The notes under the pieces: generated by a model | Told to the model about the DNA's origin: nothing | The model's database searches: none | The model's input: the letters and a program-made list of their open reading frames with translations, nothing else | From: DATHBD01 sp035296325 | Lineage (GTDB): Bacteria; Actinomycetota; Actinomycetes; Mycobacteriales; Micromonosporaceae | Length of the DNA stretch: 64,000 nt | Assembly (NCBI GenBank): GCA_035296325.1 | Contig: DATHBD010000020.1 | Span: forward strand, 7,634 to 71,633 | Direction: 5' to 3' | Made by a program: the position numbers and the translations under genes | Part shown: positions 8,810 through 16,219 of the stretch, piece by piece | Numbering within the stretch: position 1 is the first letter of the stretch | Layout of the letters: the number at the start of each line of letters is the position of its first letter

Positions 8810-9816
8810 ACGGTGGCGGTGTGAACGGTGGTGGGGTGAACTTCGACGACTTCGCGCCGCCGCGGCGGGTCGAGGGCGGCCTGCGCGCCCGGACGGCCCG
8901 CGGGGCGATCGGCCAGTCGTGGTGGTCGCGGCGGTTCCTGGCGGTACTGGAGTCGTTCGCGCTCGGCACCCGGCTCACCCGTGGTCGGGCGTACGCCCGC
9001 GCCGGGCAGGTGCTCTCCATCGACATCAGCCGGGGCAAGGTCACCGCCTCGGTGCAGGGCTCACGGGAGCAGCCGTACCGGGTGTCGATCGGTCTGCCGG
9101 CCTTCCCCGAGCTGGGCTGGGCGCGCATCGAGATCGTGCTGGCCGAGCAGGCGCTCTACAGCGCCCAGTTGCTCGCCGGTGAGCTGCCGCCGGAGTTGGA
9201 AAGGGTCTTCGCCGACGCGGGCCTGCCGCTCTTCCCCGCCGCCGTGGGCGACCTGGACATGCGCTGCTCCTGCCCGGACGGTGCCGTGCCGTGCAAGCAC
9301 CTCGCGGCGACGTTCTACCTGCTCGCGGAGGCGTTCGACGCGGACCCGTTCCAGATTCTGCAGTGGCGCGGCCGCTCCCGTGAGGCGCTGCTGGACCGGT
9401 TGCGGGCGCTGCGCGCGGTGGATGCGCCGGACGGGTCGGCAGACGAGGGGCCGCACGGCGGTCCGGTTGACGGTCCTGGTGGCGGCCCTGCCGGTGGTCC
9501 TGTCGGCCTGGCGGGTCCGGTCACGGCGGGTCCGGTCACGTCGGGTCCGACAGGGATATCGCCGGCCGCAGAGGGACCGGTTGTTGGCGCCGCGCACGCG
9601 CTCGCCGAGCTGGTTGATCAACCGCTGGAAGCCTGCATCGACCGGTTCTGGCTCCCGTCCCAGCCGCTGCCACCCCGCCCGCCGACTCTGGACGCCGCGG
9701 CGGACCTGCTGCTGCGTCAGCTCCCGGCACCGGGCGTCGCCATCGGTGGGCCTGGGTTGGTCGAGCGGCTCCGCACCGCATACCAGCGGTTCGCGCAGCC
9801 GGAAGCGGTCGAGTAG
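8806..9816 (+). CDS. SWIM zinc-finger family protein
   Basis: A 336-residue protein starting at a GTG that overlaps the helicase stop (GTGA), so translation is coupled. The SWIM motif CSCPDGAVPCKHLAATFYLL (CxC...CxH, about residues 150-170) should bind zinc and DNA or protein. The N-terminal part (SWWSRRFLAVLESFALGTRLTRGRAYARAGQVLSIDI) is the conserved core of bacterial SWIM proteins. A Gly/Pro-rich linker (about residues 215-265) separates it from a C-terminal helical part. SNF2-SWIM gene pairs are a recurrent actinobacterial arrangement, so the two products probably act together. Confidence 0.88.
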   Translation: MNGGGVNGGGVNFDDFAPPRRVEGGLRARTARGAIGQSWWSRRFLAVLESFALGTRLTRGRAYARAGQVLSIDISRGKVTASVQGSREQPYRVSIGLPAFPELGWARIEIVLAEQALYSAQLLAGELPPELERVFADAGLPLFPAAVGDLDMRCSCPDGAVPCKHLAATFYLLAEAFDADPFQILQWRGRSREALLDRLRALRAVDAPDGSADEGPHGGPVDGPGGGPAGGPVGLAGPVTAGPVTSGPTGISPAAEGPVVGAAHALAELVDQPLEACIDRFWLPSQPLPPRPPTLDAAADLLLRQLPAPGVAIGGPGLVERLRTAYQRFAQPEAVE

Positions 9817-9840
9817 GAGCGAGGCCGGCTTGGCCGTGGA

Positions 9841-9882
9841 CGCCGAAGGGTGGGGTGGATGGCTCCACCCCACCCTTCGGCG
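9841..9882. terminator. Bidirectional terminator, 19-bp perfect hairpin
   Basis: Left arm 9841-9859 and right arm 9864-9882 are perfectly complementary around a TGGC loop. It lies between the convergent SWIM-protein and acetylesterase genes and can serve both. Confidence 0.85.
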
Positions 9883-9888
9883 GCACAA

Positions 9889-11433
9889 CTAGCGCAGGTA
9901 CGAACTCAACGGGTTGAGCTTGAGTTCCGTGATGCCCTGGACGACGAGCCTGGCCATTTCCTGACCGCCGTACGTGGAGAAGTGCGTCTTGTCGTCGACG
10001 CCGTCGGTCGCCGTGGTCAGGTAGATCCGCCCGGAGTTTGTCGGACCGAGCGACTCCACCAGCGCCTCGCTCTTCGCAGCCAGGTCGATGAGCGGGGCGT
10101 TCGTGTCGCGGGCCACCTCCCGCATGGCGGCGGGCAGATCAACGCTGAGGCCGTTAACGCCGAGGCCGGTCGCATTCAGCTGAGTGCCGGTGAACCAGCG
10201 GCGGACGGGCTGGGTGACCAGAACCGCGACCCCTCCGGCATCGGTCGTGTCCTTGACCATCGAGGTGAGATTAGCCTTGTAATCGTTCTTCTGGGCCTGC
10301 TTGTCGTTGTGCCCCATCTGGATGAAGACGTAGTCGCCGGGACGGATGCGCTCGCGTACCGCTGGGAACAGCGCGGAGTTCCGCACCGCGGTGGCTGAAC
10401 TTTCGCCGGAGTCGGCGTAGTTCGACACTGCCAGGCCCAGCTTGAAGTAGGGCGGCAGGTGCTGGCCCCAACCGCTGTATGGCGCATCTTCCTGATCGAC
10501 GACGGTGGAGTCGCCGATGAGGAACAGGCTGCGCGGCTGGGGCGCTGCGGCGTAGCCGATGGCGTTGAGCTTCGGAGCGGAGCCGGAGAAGATCATGTTG
10601 AGCCCGTTGACACCGTAGCCCTTCTGCGCGGTCGGGTGGCCCTCGGGAAAGCGGACGTTCACCGTGAAGCTGAACCGCTTGAATTCGCCCGCCCTGGTGG
10701 TCACCGGCGCGAGCAGCGCGCGCCGGGCCTCGCCGCTCACCTGGGTGACGCCGGCGCTGTTGGCGTCGCCGAGGACCACTGTGACGTTGTAGTTGCCCGG
10801 CGGCAGTGCGCCGTAGGTGCACATGATCGGGTTGGTGCCGGTGCAGGCGGCCCGCGCGGCGGCGCTGGTGGGCGGGCCGGCGACCGGGTCGGCCGGAGTC
10901 GTGGGCGGCGTGCTCGGGGTGGTATCGGTGCCGAACACGGAGAAGGTGAAGATGCTGGCCCAGGTCACCACGTCGGTGGGCAGGCCGGTGATGGTGATCC
11001 GCACGTACCGGCCGGTGGCGACGAACGTGTCGGCCTGGGTCTGCACTGCGCTGGTGTTCGCGGTCTTGTCGGAGACCGTGGTGAAGGTGCTTCCGTCGCT
11101 GGAGACCGAGATCTGGTACTTGTAGTTGCGGGCGAACTCCCACACGACCTGGGTGCCGCCGAGGCTGGTGGCGCTGCCGAGGTCGATCTGCAGCCACTGC
11201 CCGGTGGCGCCGGTGGCGGCGCACCAGCGGGTTGTCGCGTTGCCGTCGTTGGCCATCGGCGCCGGGCGAGCGCCCTGCGCGGAGGACGCGGTCGCGGTCT
11301 TGCCGAGGGCGAGATCGGTGGCCGCCGAAGCTGGCGGCGCCGTCAGACCGACGGCTACCGCGGTGCCGGCGAGCCCGAGCCCGACCGCCCCCAGCAGGCC
11401 GATCCATCGGCGGGAAAGTCGACCCGCAACCAT
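9889..11433 (-). CDS. Secreted rhamnogalacturonan acetylesterase (CE12-like SGNH hydrolase) with F5/8-type C domain
   Basis: A 514-residue exported esterase that should remove acetyl groups from pectin. Residues 1-37 are a signal peptide ending ASA. Residues about 40-170 form a discoidin/F5-8C carbohydrate-binding domain (LALGKTATASS...WLQIDLGS...RYVRITITGLP), then a Pro/Thr linker. The SGNH catalytic part carries FLIGDSTVVDQE (Ser near residue 306), YADSGESS, MGHND and DKTHFSTYGG, giving the Ser, Gly, Asn and Asp-His blocks. AAGGAG precedes the ATG. Other plant-wall enzymes lie within 22 kb, including a PL11 lyase acting on the same polymer. Confidence 0.88.
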   Translation of the reverse strand: MVAGRLSRRWIGLLGAVGLGLAGTAVAVGLTAPPASAATDLALGKTATASSAQGARPAPMANDGNATTRWCAATGATGQWLQIDLGSATSLGGTQVVWEFARNYKYQISVSSDGSTFTTVSDKTANTSAVQTQADTFVATGRYVRITITGLPTDVVTWASIFTFSVFGTDTTPSTPPTTPADPVAGPPTSAAARAACTGTNPIMCTYGALPPGNYNVTVVLGDANSAGVTQVSGEARRALLAPVTTRAGEFKRFSFTVNVRFPEGHPTAQKGYGVNGLNMIFSGSAPKLNAIGYAAAPQPRSLFLIGDSTVVDQEDAPYSGWGQHLPPYFKLGLAVSNYADSGESSATAVRNSALFPAVRERIRPGDYVFIQMGHNDKQAQKNDYKANLTSMVKDTTDAGGVAVLVTQPVRRWFTGTQLNATGLGVNGLSVDLPAAMREVARDTNAPLIDLAAKSEALVESLGPTNSGRIYLTTATDGVDDKTHFSTYGGQEMARLVVQGITELKLNPLSSYLR

Positions 11434-11776
11434 GGTGTCTCCTTGAAGTCAGTGCGACCCCGCCAACCGCTGCGTGACACCGGCCGGCTGCGGCGGGACC
11501 GACGGCGGTGTCGCCCTATCGCCGGTGCGGCGCACGCTCCGTCCCCGAGCTGCGCTGACGCGGCGCCATGGGGTGCAGACACGTGCCGACGAGACGGCAG
11601 GGACGCAAGTAACATATAGATGAATCGTTATTGCTGCAATGGCGCATAGGTAGAACGGAGCCCACGGTGGCGCGCCAACGGCGCGGCGAAGCCAACGGCG
11701 CGGCGAAGTACAACCGCGCGGCGAAGCGAACGGCGCGGGCGTGGCTGCCTGCCTGGTCGCGACACTCGGCGGCGAC
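11434..11776. other. Intergenic region upstream of the acetylesterase gene, with 17-bp repeats
   Basis: This 343-bp gap lies between two minus-strand genes and should carry the acetylesterase promoter. It holds a tandem repeat at 11677-11738 (separate entry) and an AT-rich patch (11610-11640). Within that patch, GATGAATCG (11619-11627) matches, in opposite orientation, a site upstream of the PL11 lyase. The match is short and may be chance. No gene is evident. Confidence 0.5.
11677..11738. repeat. 17-bp tandem repeat, about 3.5 copies
   Basis: Units AACGGCGCGGCGAAGCC, AACGGCGCGGCGAAGTAC, AACCGCGCGGCGAAGCG and a partial AACGGCGCGG lie directly downstream of the sensor-kinase stop codon. Confidence 0.8.
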
Positions 11777-14485
11777 TCACCTGTGCCGAATCACCCCGGC
11801 GGCGATCTCCGAGTCGGCCAGTTCGCTCAGTAGCGGGGTCAGTTCGGTTGACCGGTCCGGCCGTTCCCTCCCCTCGGCGAGGTGGCGGAGCCAGCGTTGC
11901 AACGTCTCGGCCATGTTCGAACCCTTGGTGGCAATGCCGATGATCTTGCCGGCCAGCCGGCGTCGGTCCTGTTCGGTGAGGTCGTGCGCGGTCAGGACGA
12001 GCACCGGGACGGCCCGGGTACGCGGGTCGTCGTGCAGCGCCGCGATCACGGTGAACCCGTCCAGGTCCGGCATGACGAGGTCACAGATGATCAGATCGAA
12101 CCGGTGCCGGCGCGCCAGCAGGAGCCCGTCCATGCCGGTATGCGCGCTGACCACACGAAGGCCATCCCGGTGCAGGCTGCGCTCCGCCATCGCCAGTACC
12201 AGCGGGTCGTCGTCGATGATCAGGATGTTCGTCGCGGTCTCCCGCAGCGGCGGCACCACCCCGCTGCGCCGCAGCCACGCGATAAGGAGGTCAAAGTCGA
12301 CAGGCTTCACAAAATGGTCCATCGCGCCGAGGGTGAGCCCGATCTGATGGTCCTCGATCACACTGATGATCAACACCGGGACGTGCCGGATCCGCCCGTC
12401 GTTCTTGAGTTGCCGGAGCACCTCCCAGCCGTCGATGCCGGGAAGCAGAACATCCATCATGATCAGGTCCGGGGCGGCGGTCCGGGCGTGTGCCAGGCAC
12501 TCCTCGCCGGTTCTCGCGATCGTCACCGCGTACCCGGCGCGTTCCAGGTGCGTGGCGAGCAGGCGGGCCGCGGCCTCGTCGTCCTCCACGATGAGGATGC
12601 CGCCGAGCGCGGCCACCGACGGCAGGGGCGCGATCGAGGGAAGCGTCATGGTCGGTTCAATCAGCTCGGGCAGTCGTACGGTGCCGGTCGCTGCCCCGGG
12701 CAGCCAGATGGTGAAGCGCGATCCCCGGTCCGGCTCGGACTCCAGCTGGATCCGCCCGCCATGGGCCTCCACCAGCCGGCGGGTCAGGGCCAGACCCAGC
12801 CCGGTGCCGCCCTGGCGCGCCATCGGATCCCCGACCTGCTGGAACTCCTCAAACACCCGAGCCTGGTCGGGCACGCTGATGCCCACGCCGGTGTCGGTCA
12901 CGGCGAGCTGTACCTCTGACCCGGCCGCGCGCGCGGTCACGAACACCCGGCCCCCGACGGGGGTGAACTTGATCGCGTTGGAGAGCAGGTTGTTGAGGAT
13001 CTGACGCAGCCGCACCGGGTCGGCAGTCACCAGCAGCGGCGGCACCGCCGCCACGACCTGTAGCCGTTTCGCATCGATCAGCGGTCCAAGCGTCGTGATG
13101 GTGTCCGTCACCATCACAGCGGCGTCCACCGAGCGGGTCTGCAACTCGATCCGGCCGGCCTCGACCTTGGAGAGGTCCAGCACATCGTTGATCAGCCCGA
13201 GCAGGTGCAGTCCGCTGCGGTGGATGTGGCCGGCCCACTCCGCCGGCACGACGCGGTGTTGATCGGTGACCGCCTCTCCCTCCATCAACTCGCTGAACCC
13301 GATGATCGCATTCAGTGGTGTACGCAGCTCGTGGCTCATGTTCGCCAGGAACACGCTCTTCGCCTGGCTGGCCGCCGTCGCGGCGACAGCCGCCGCGGCG
13401 AGCTCGTCGGCGAAGTGCTGCCGCTCCGCCAGGATGGCCGCCTGGGTGCCCAGTTCCCCGAGCAGCCTGACGTCATCGTCGGTGAAGAGGCTGCGCTGGC
13501 GATTCAGCAGGACCAGCGCGCCGATCCCTTCATTGGGTAGCGGCAGCGGTGCGCAGACCAGATACCGGGCGCCCGCCCGGTGGGCGAGGGTCGCGGCGAT
13601 GGTCGGGTGCGGGCCCCGGCCGGTGTGCAGGTCGAAGGTACGGGCGCCCAGGAGCAGTTCGGCCAGGTCGGCCGCGTCGAACCCGTGGATCGGCTCGTCC
13701 GGCATGCCGGCCTGGGATGCCTGCGTCACCTCCCCGGTCGCGCCCGGTACCAGTACCACGCTCGCGTCCGCGCCGGCCACATCCCGTACCGCGGTCGCGT
13801 AGCGCTGCCACGGACCGCTCTCCGCCGATGGGGTGAGCAGCCGGCGGACCAGCGTGTAGGCGGCGCGGGCCGACCAGAGCTGGCCGACCCACCGCGGCGG
13901 GAGGAAGGCCAGGACGTAGCCGACCGCGGAGACCAGGGCGATCAGCTCGGCGGTGCGCGCCCCGGCCGACCCGGCACCGGCCACCATGATCGCCACCCCG
14001 AAGAGCCCGGTGGCACCGGCGGCGCAGGAGAGCCGGGCCCGGGAGGCACCCACCCGGCGCCGGGCGGCCGAGACGAAGAAGTAGGCGGCGGTGAACTCAG
14101 CGAGCCCGAATACCACCACCACGAGCATGGCCAGCCAGATCGGCAACAGGCGCTCGGCCGCGATGCTCACCACCACCGGAACGGCGCTGGCCGGCCAGGT
14201 CGCCAGCATGGCGCGGTGCAGCCACCGGGGCACGGGGCTCACCCGCGCGGCGAGCCGCAGGGTGAGGTACGGCTGACCGAGCAGCAGCGCGATGGCCGAG
14301 GCGGTGACCAGCGGCGGGGGTACCGCCCCGACCAGCTCCTCCTGGACGTTGAGCAGCAGCAGCGCCGCTACGGCGCTGAAGACCAGCATGACGTCGCGGT
14401 CGAGCGGGTCCCGCCGGCGCAGGTAGGCGACAAGCGCCCGGGCAAACAGGAGCGCGAACACCGCCTGCACCAGCAGTGCGATCAT
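11777..14485 (-). CDS. Hybrid sensor histidine kinase with GAF domain and two receiver domains
   Basis: A 902-residue membrane kinase. ATG 14485 is preferred because GGGAG lies 7 bases upstream; an upstream in-frame TTG at 14530 has no such site. Order: about seven membrane helices (residues 1-205), a GAF domain (about 215-355), HisKA with FLANMSHELRTPLNAIIGF (phospho-acceptor His), HATPase_c with NLLSNAIKFTP, DTGVGIS and GTGLGLAL, then receiver 1 (IMMDVLLPGIDGW) and receiver 2 (IICDLVMPDLDGF) up to about residue 870. Both receivers keep the acceptor Asp. Phosphate may be relayed or used as feedback. No DNA-binding partner is adjacent, so the output is unknown. Confidence 0.9.
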   Translation of the reverse strand: MIALLVQAVFALLFARALVAYLRRRDPLDRDVMLVFSAVAALLLLNVQEELVGAVPPPLVTASAIALLLGQPYLTLRLAARVSPVPRWLHRAMLATWPASAVPVVVSIAAERLLPIWLAMLVVVVFGLAEFTAAYFFVSAARRRVGASRARLSCAAGATGLFGVAIMVAGAGSAGARTAELIALVSAVGYVLAFLPPRWVGQLWSARAAYTLVRRLLTPSAESGPWQRYATAVRDVAGADASVVLVPGATGEVTQASQAGMPDEPIHGFDAADLAELLLGARTFDLHTGRGPHPTIAATLAHRAGARYLVCAPLPLPNEGIGALVLLNRQRSLFTDDDVRLLGELGTQAAILAERQHFADELAAAAVAATAASQAKSVFLANMSHELRTPLNAIIGFSELMEGEAVTDQHRVVPAEWAGHIHRSGLHLLGLINDVLDLSKVEAGRIELQTRSVDAAVMVTDTITTLGPLIDAKRLQVVAAVPPLLVTADPVRLRQILNNLLSNAIKFTPVGGRVFVTARAAGSEVQLAVTDTGVGISVPDQARVFEEFQQVGDPMARQGGTGLGLALTRRLVEAHGGRIQLESEPDRGSRFTIWLPGAATGTVRLPELIEPTMTLPSIAPLPSVAALGGILIVEDDEAAARLLATHLERAGYAVTIARTGEECLAHARTAAPDLIMMDVLLPGIDGWEVLRQLKNDGRIRHVPVLIISVIEDHQIGLTLGAMDHFVKPVDFDLLIAWLRRSGVVPPLRETATNILIIDDDPLVLAMAERSLHRDGLRVVSAHTGMDGLLLARRHRFDLIICDLVMPDLDGFTVIAALHDDPRTRAVPVLVLTAHDLTEQDRRRLAGKIIGIATKGSNMAETLQRWLRHLAEGRERPDRSTELTPLLSELADSEIAAGVIRHR

Positions 14486-14680
14486 CGACGCTCCCGACCG
14501 ACCCCAGCGCAGGGTCCGATATTCGGGCAAAAGGGGCTTAGCCAGCGTACCAACGGCCCTTCGGCCACGCGCCGGATTGATCGGTGTGCGTCCGTCGCCC
14601 GCCCAGCGCCTCCGCCTGCGCTCCGACCTGTCCTCCGGTCTGCGCCTCGACGCTGCCCACCCCGGCCTACCGTGCCAGGT

Positions 14681-15397
14681 ATGACACCGGATCCCGAACC
14701 CGCGCTCGAACCCGCGCCGCCCTGGTGGGCGATGGTCTCAGCGGGTGCCGCACCGGTCCTGCTGATCGGCGGTTGGTCACTCGCCGCTGCCCTGCAACCG
14801 GTCGGCTTCAGCTCGATGCGCGACACGATCAGTGCGCTGGCCGGGAACGCCGCGGCCGACCGTTGGATCATGACGGGTGCTCTGGTCGGCGTGGGGGTGT
14901 GCCACGTGGTGACGGCGTGCGGGCTGCGCGCGGCGGCGCCGGTCGGGCGTTCGGTGCTCGCTGTGGGTGGAGCGGCGACCATCCTGGTGGCCGCGTTGCC
15001 GCTCCCTGCCAACGGCACGTCGACACCCCATGGCCTCGTGGCCGGGCTCGCGTTCGGCGCCCTGGCCATCTGGCCCGCGCTGGCTGGGCGGTCTGCGCTG
15101 GCTGGGCGGTCTGCGCTGGGCTCCGGCGCTCGTGGGCCGGCTCGCCGGCCGGCGGGGGTCTGGAGCCTGCGTCGCGGCGCCGGCCTGATCGCCGCAACCG
15201 GGCTGACCGGGCTGGTCGTCTGGTTTGTGGCCGAACTCGGCGGCGGGGTGCGGGTCGGGCTGGCCGAGCGGGTTGCCGCGGCAGCCCAGGCCATCTGGCC
15301 GCTGGTGGTGGTGACCACGGTCCGGGCCGCCGGTCGCCGCCGAAGCGCGGCACACTGGACGGGTGTGGTGGACGGCGGTACCGAGCCCGATCGGTGA
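14681..15397 (+). CDS. DUF998 family integral membrane protein
   Basis: A 238-residue protein with about six hydrophobic segments. The N-terminal part (GAAPVLLIGGWSLAAALQP, then FSSMRDTISALAG) is the DUF998 signature. An 18-bp duplication near 15080-15117 repeats AGRSALAGRSAL in a cytoplasmic or periplasmic loop. The ATG at 14681 is the first Met of the conserved part; the long open frame upstream is antisense to the sensor-kinase gene and not real. The 3' end overlaps the alkyltransferase start by 35 bp in another frame. The function of DUF998 proteins is not established. Confidence 0.7.
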   Translation: MTPDPEPALEPAPPWWAMVSAGAAPVLLIGGWSLAAALQPVGFSSMRDTISALAGNAAADRWIMTGALVGVGVCHVVTACGLRAAAPVGRSVLAVGGAATILVAALPLPANGTSTPHGLVAGLAFGALAIWPALAGRSALAGRSALGSGARGPARRPAGVWSLRRGAGLIAATGLTGLVVWFVAELGGGVRVGLAERVAAAAQAIWPLVVVTTVRAAGRRRSAAHWTGVVDGGTEPDR

Positions 15398-15872
15398 GCT
15401 CGGCGTCGCGGCAGACCCGGACGGGGTGCTGGCGGTGCGGTTCAGCGGACCCGCCGGTCCGGTGGCCGACGACCCTGGGCCCGTACTTGTCGGCATCGCG
15501 GATGAGCTCGACGGTTACTTCGCCGGCAGGCTGACCGCCTTCTCGGTGCTCCCGTCCGGTTCGCCGGGCGTAGGTCGGCTGCCGTTACGGCTGGGCGGCA
15601 CGCCATTCGAGCGGGCTGTCTGGGAGTACCTGTCCGACATCCCGTACGGGCAGACGCGGACCTACGGCGCTGTCGCCGCCGCGGTGGGCGACCCACGGGG
15701 GGCGCGTGCGGTGGGGGTGGCCTGTCACCGTAATCCGCTCCCGGTGCTCGTGCCGTGCCACCGGGTGGTGGGCGCCGGCAACAAACTGGTCGGCTTCGGT
15801 GGCGGCCTGGCACGCAAGCGATATCTGCTCGAGTTGGAGGCTCGGGTCTGTATGGAGCGTGATTGGGCGTGA
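15363..15872 (+). CDS. ogt: Methylated-DNA--[protein]-cysteine S-methyltransferase
   Basis: A 169-residue suicide repair protein that takes alkyl groups from O6-alkylguanine onto its own Cys. The GTG start gives MWWTAVPSPIGELGVAADPDG, the usual N-terminus. The DNA-binding helix-turn-helix (PYGQTRTYGAVAAAVGDPRGARAVG) and the active-site PCHRVV loop are intact, followed by GFGGGLARKRYLLELE. It overlaps the DUF998 gene by 35 bp and may be translated from the same message. No Ada regulatory domain is present. Confidence 0.92.
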   Translation: MWWTAVPSPIGELGVAADPDGVLAVRFSGPAGPVADDPGPVLVGIADELDGYFAGRLTAFSVLPSGSPGVGRLPLRLGGTPFERAVWEYLSDIPYGQTRTYGAVAAAVGDPRGARAVGVACHRNPLPVLVPCHRVVGAGNKLVGFGGGLARKRYLLELEARVCMERDWA

Positions 15873-16219
15873 GTCGGCGTGCTGGCGGCCGTGCCGCGCC
15901 GGGCTGATCGCGGCGATTCTTATACCCGTTAAGGCTTCCCTGAACTGGCCTTAACAACGCACGTCCGTGGCGCCCGAATGGCCTTCTGCGATGAAAGTAT
16001 CGCTGCCATACATGGCCTCTGACCTGCTGGATCTGCATGTCAACGGATAGCACGATTGACGACGTCCGTCGATGTGTGTGACCCTTCGCGCGGGTGCGGA
16101 GCCAATCGCTGAGCCCATCGACGAGTGTGCGCACACGCCTGCCGTGGCGGCATTGATGCCCGCCCGCACCGACTGCTTGCCGGAACCGCCAACCGGCTTG
16201 CGAGAAAGGAAACCAGCAC
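15873..16219. promoter_or_regulatory. Upstream regulatory region of the GH74 xyloglucanase
   Basis: This 347-bp gap holds a perfect inverted repeat GTTAAGGC-N12-GCCTTAAC (15928-15955). TTCTTAT lies 5 bases before its left TTAAGG core (15917-15923). A GCGAT-N6-ATCGC dyad lies near 15990. A TTCTTAT-N7-TTAAGG version occurs upstream of the PL11 lyase gene, so a shared regulator is possible. No gene is seen. Confidence 0.5.

Noticed and set aside
13580..14680. An upstream extension of the DUF998 frame making a 605-residue protein
   Set aside because: The first 367 residues are antisense to the sensor kinase and lack DUF998 character; the gene is taken from ATG 14681.
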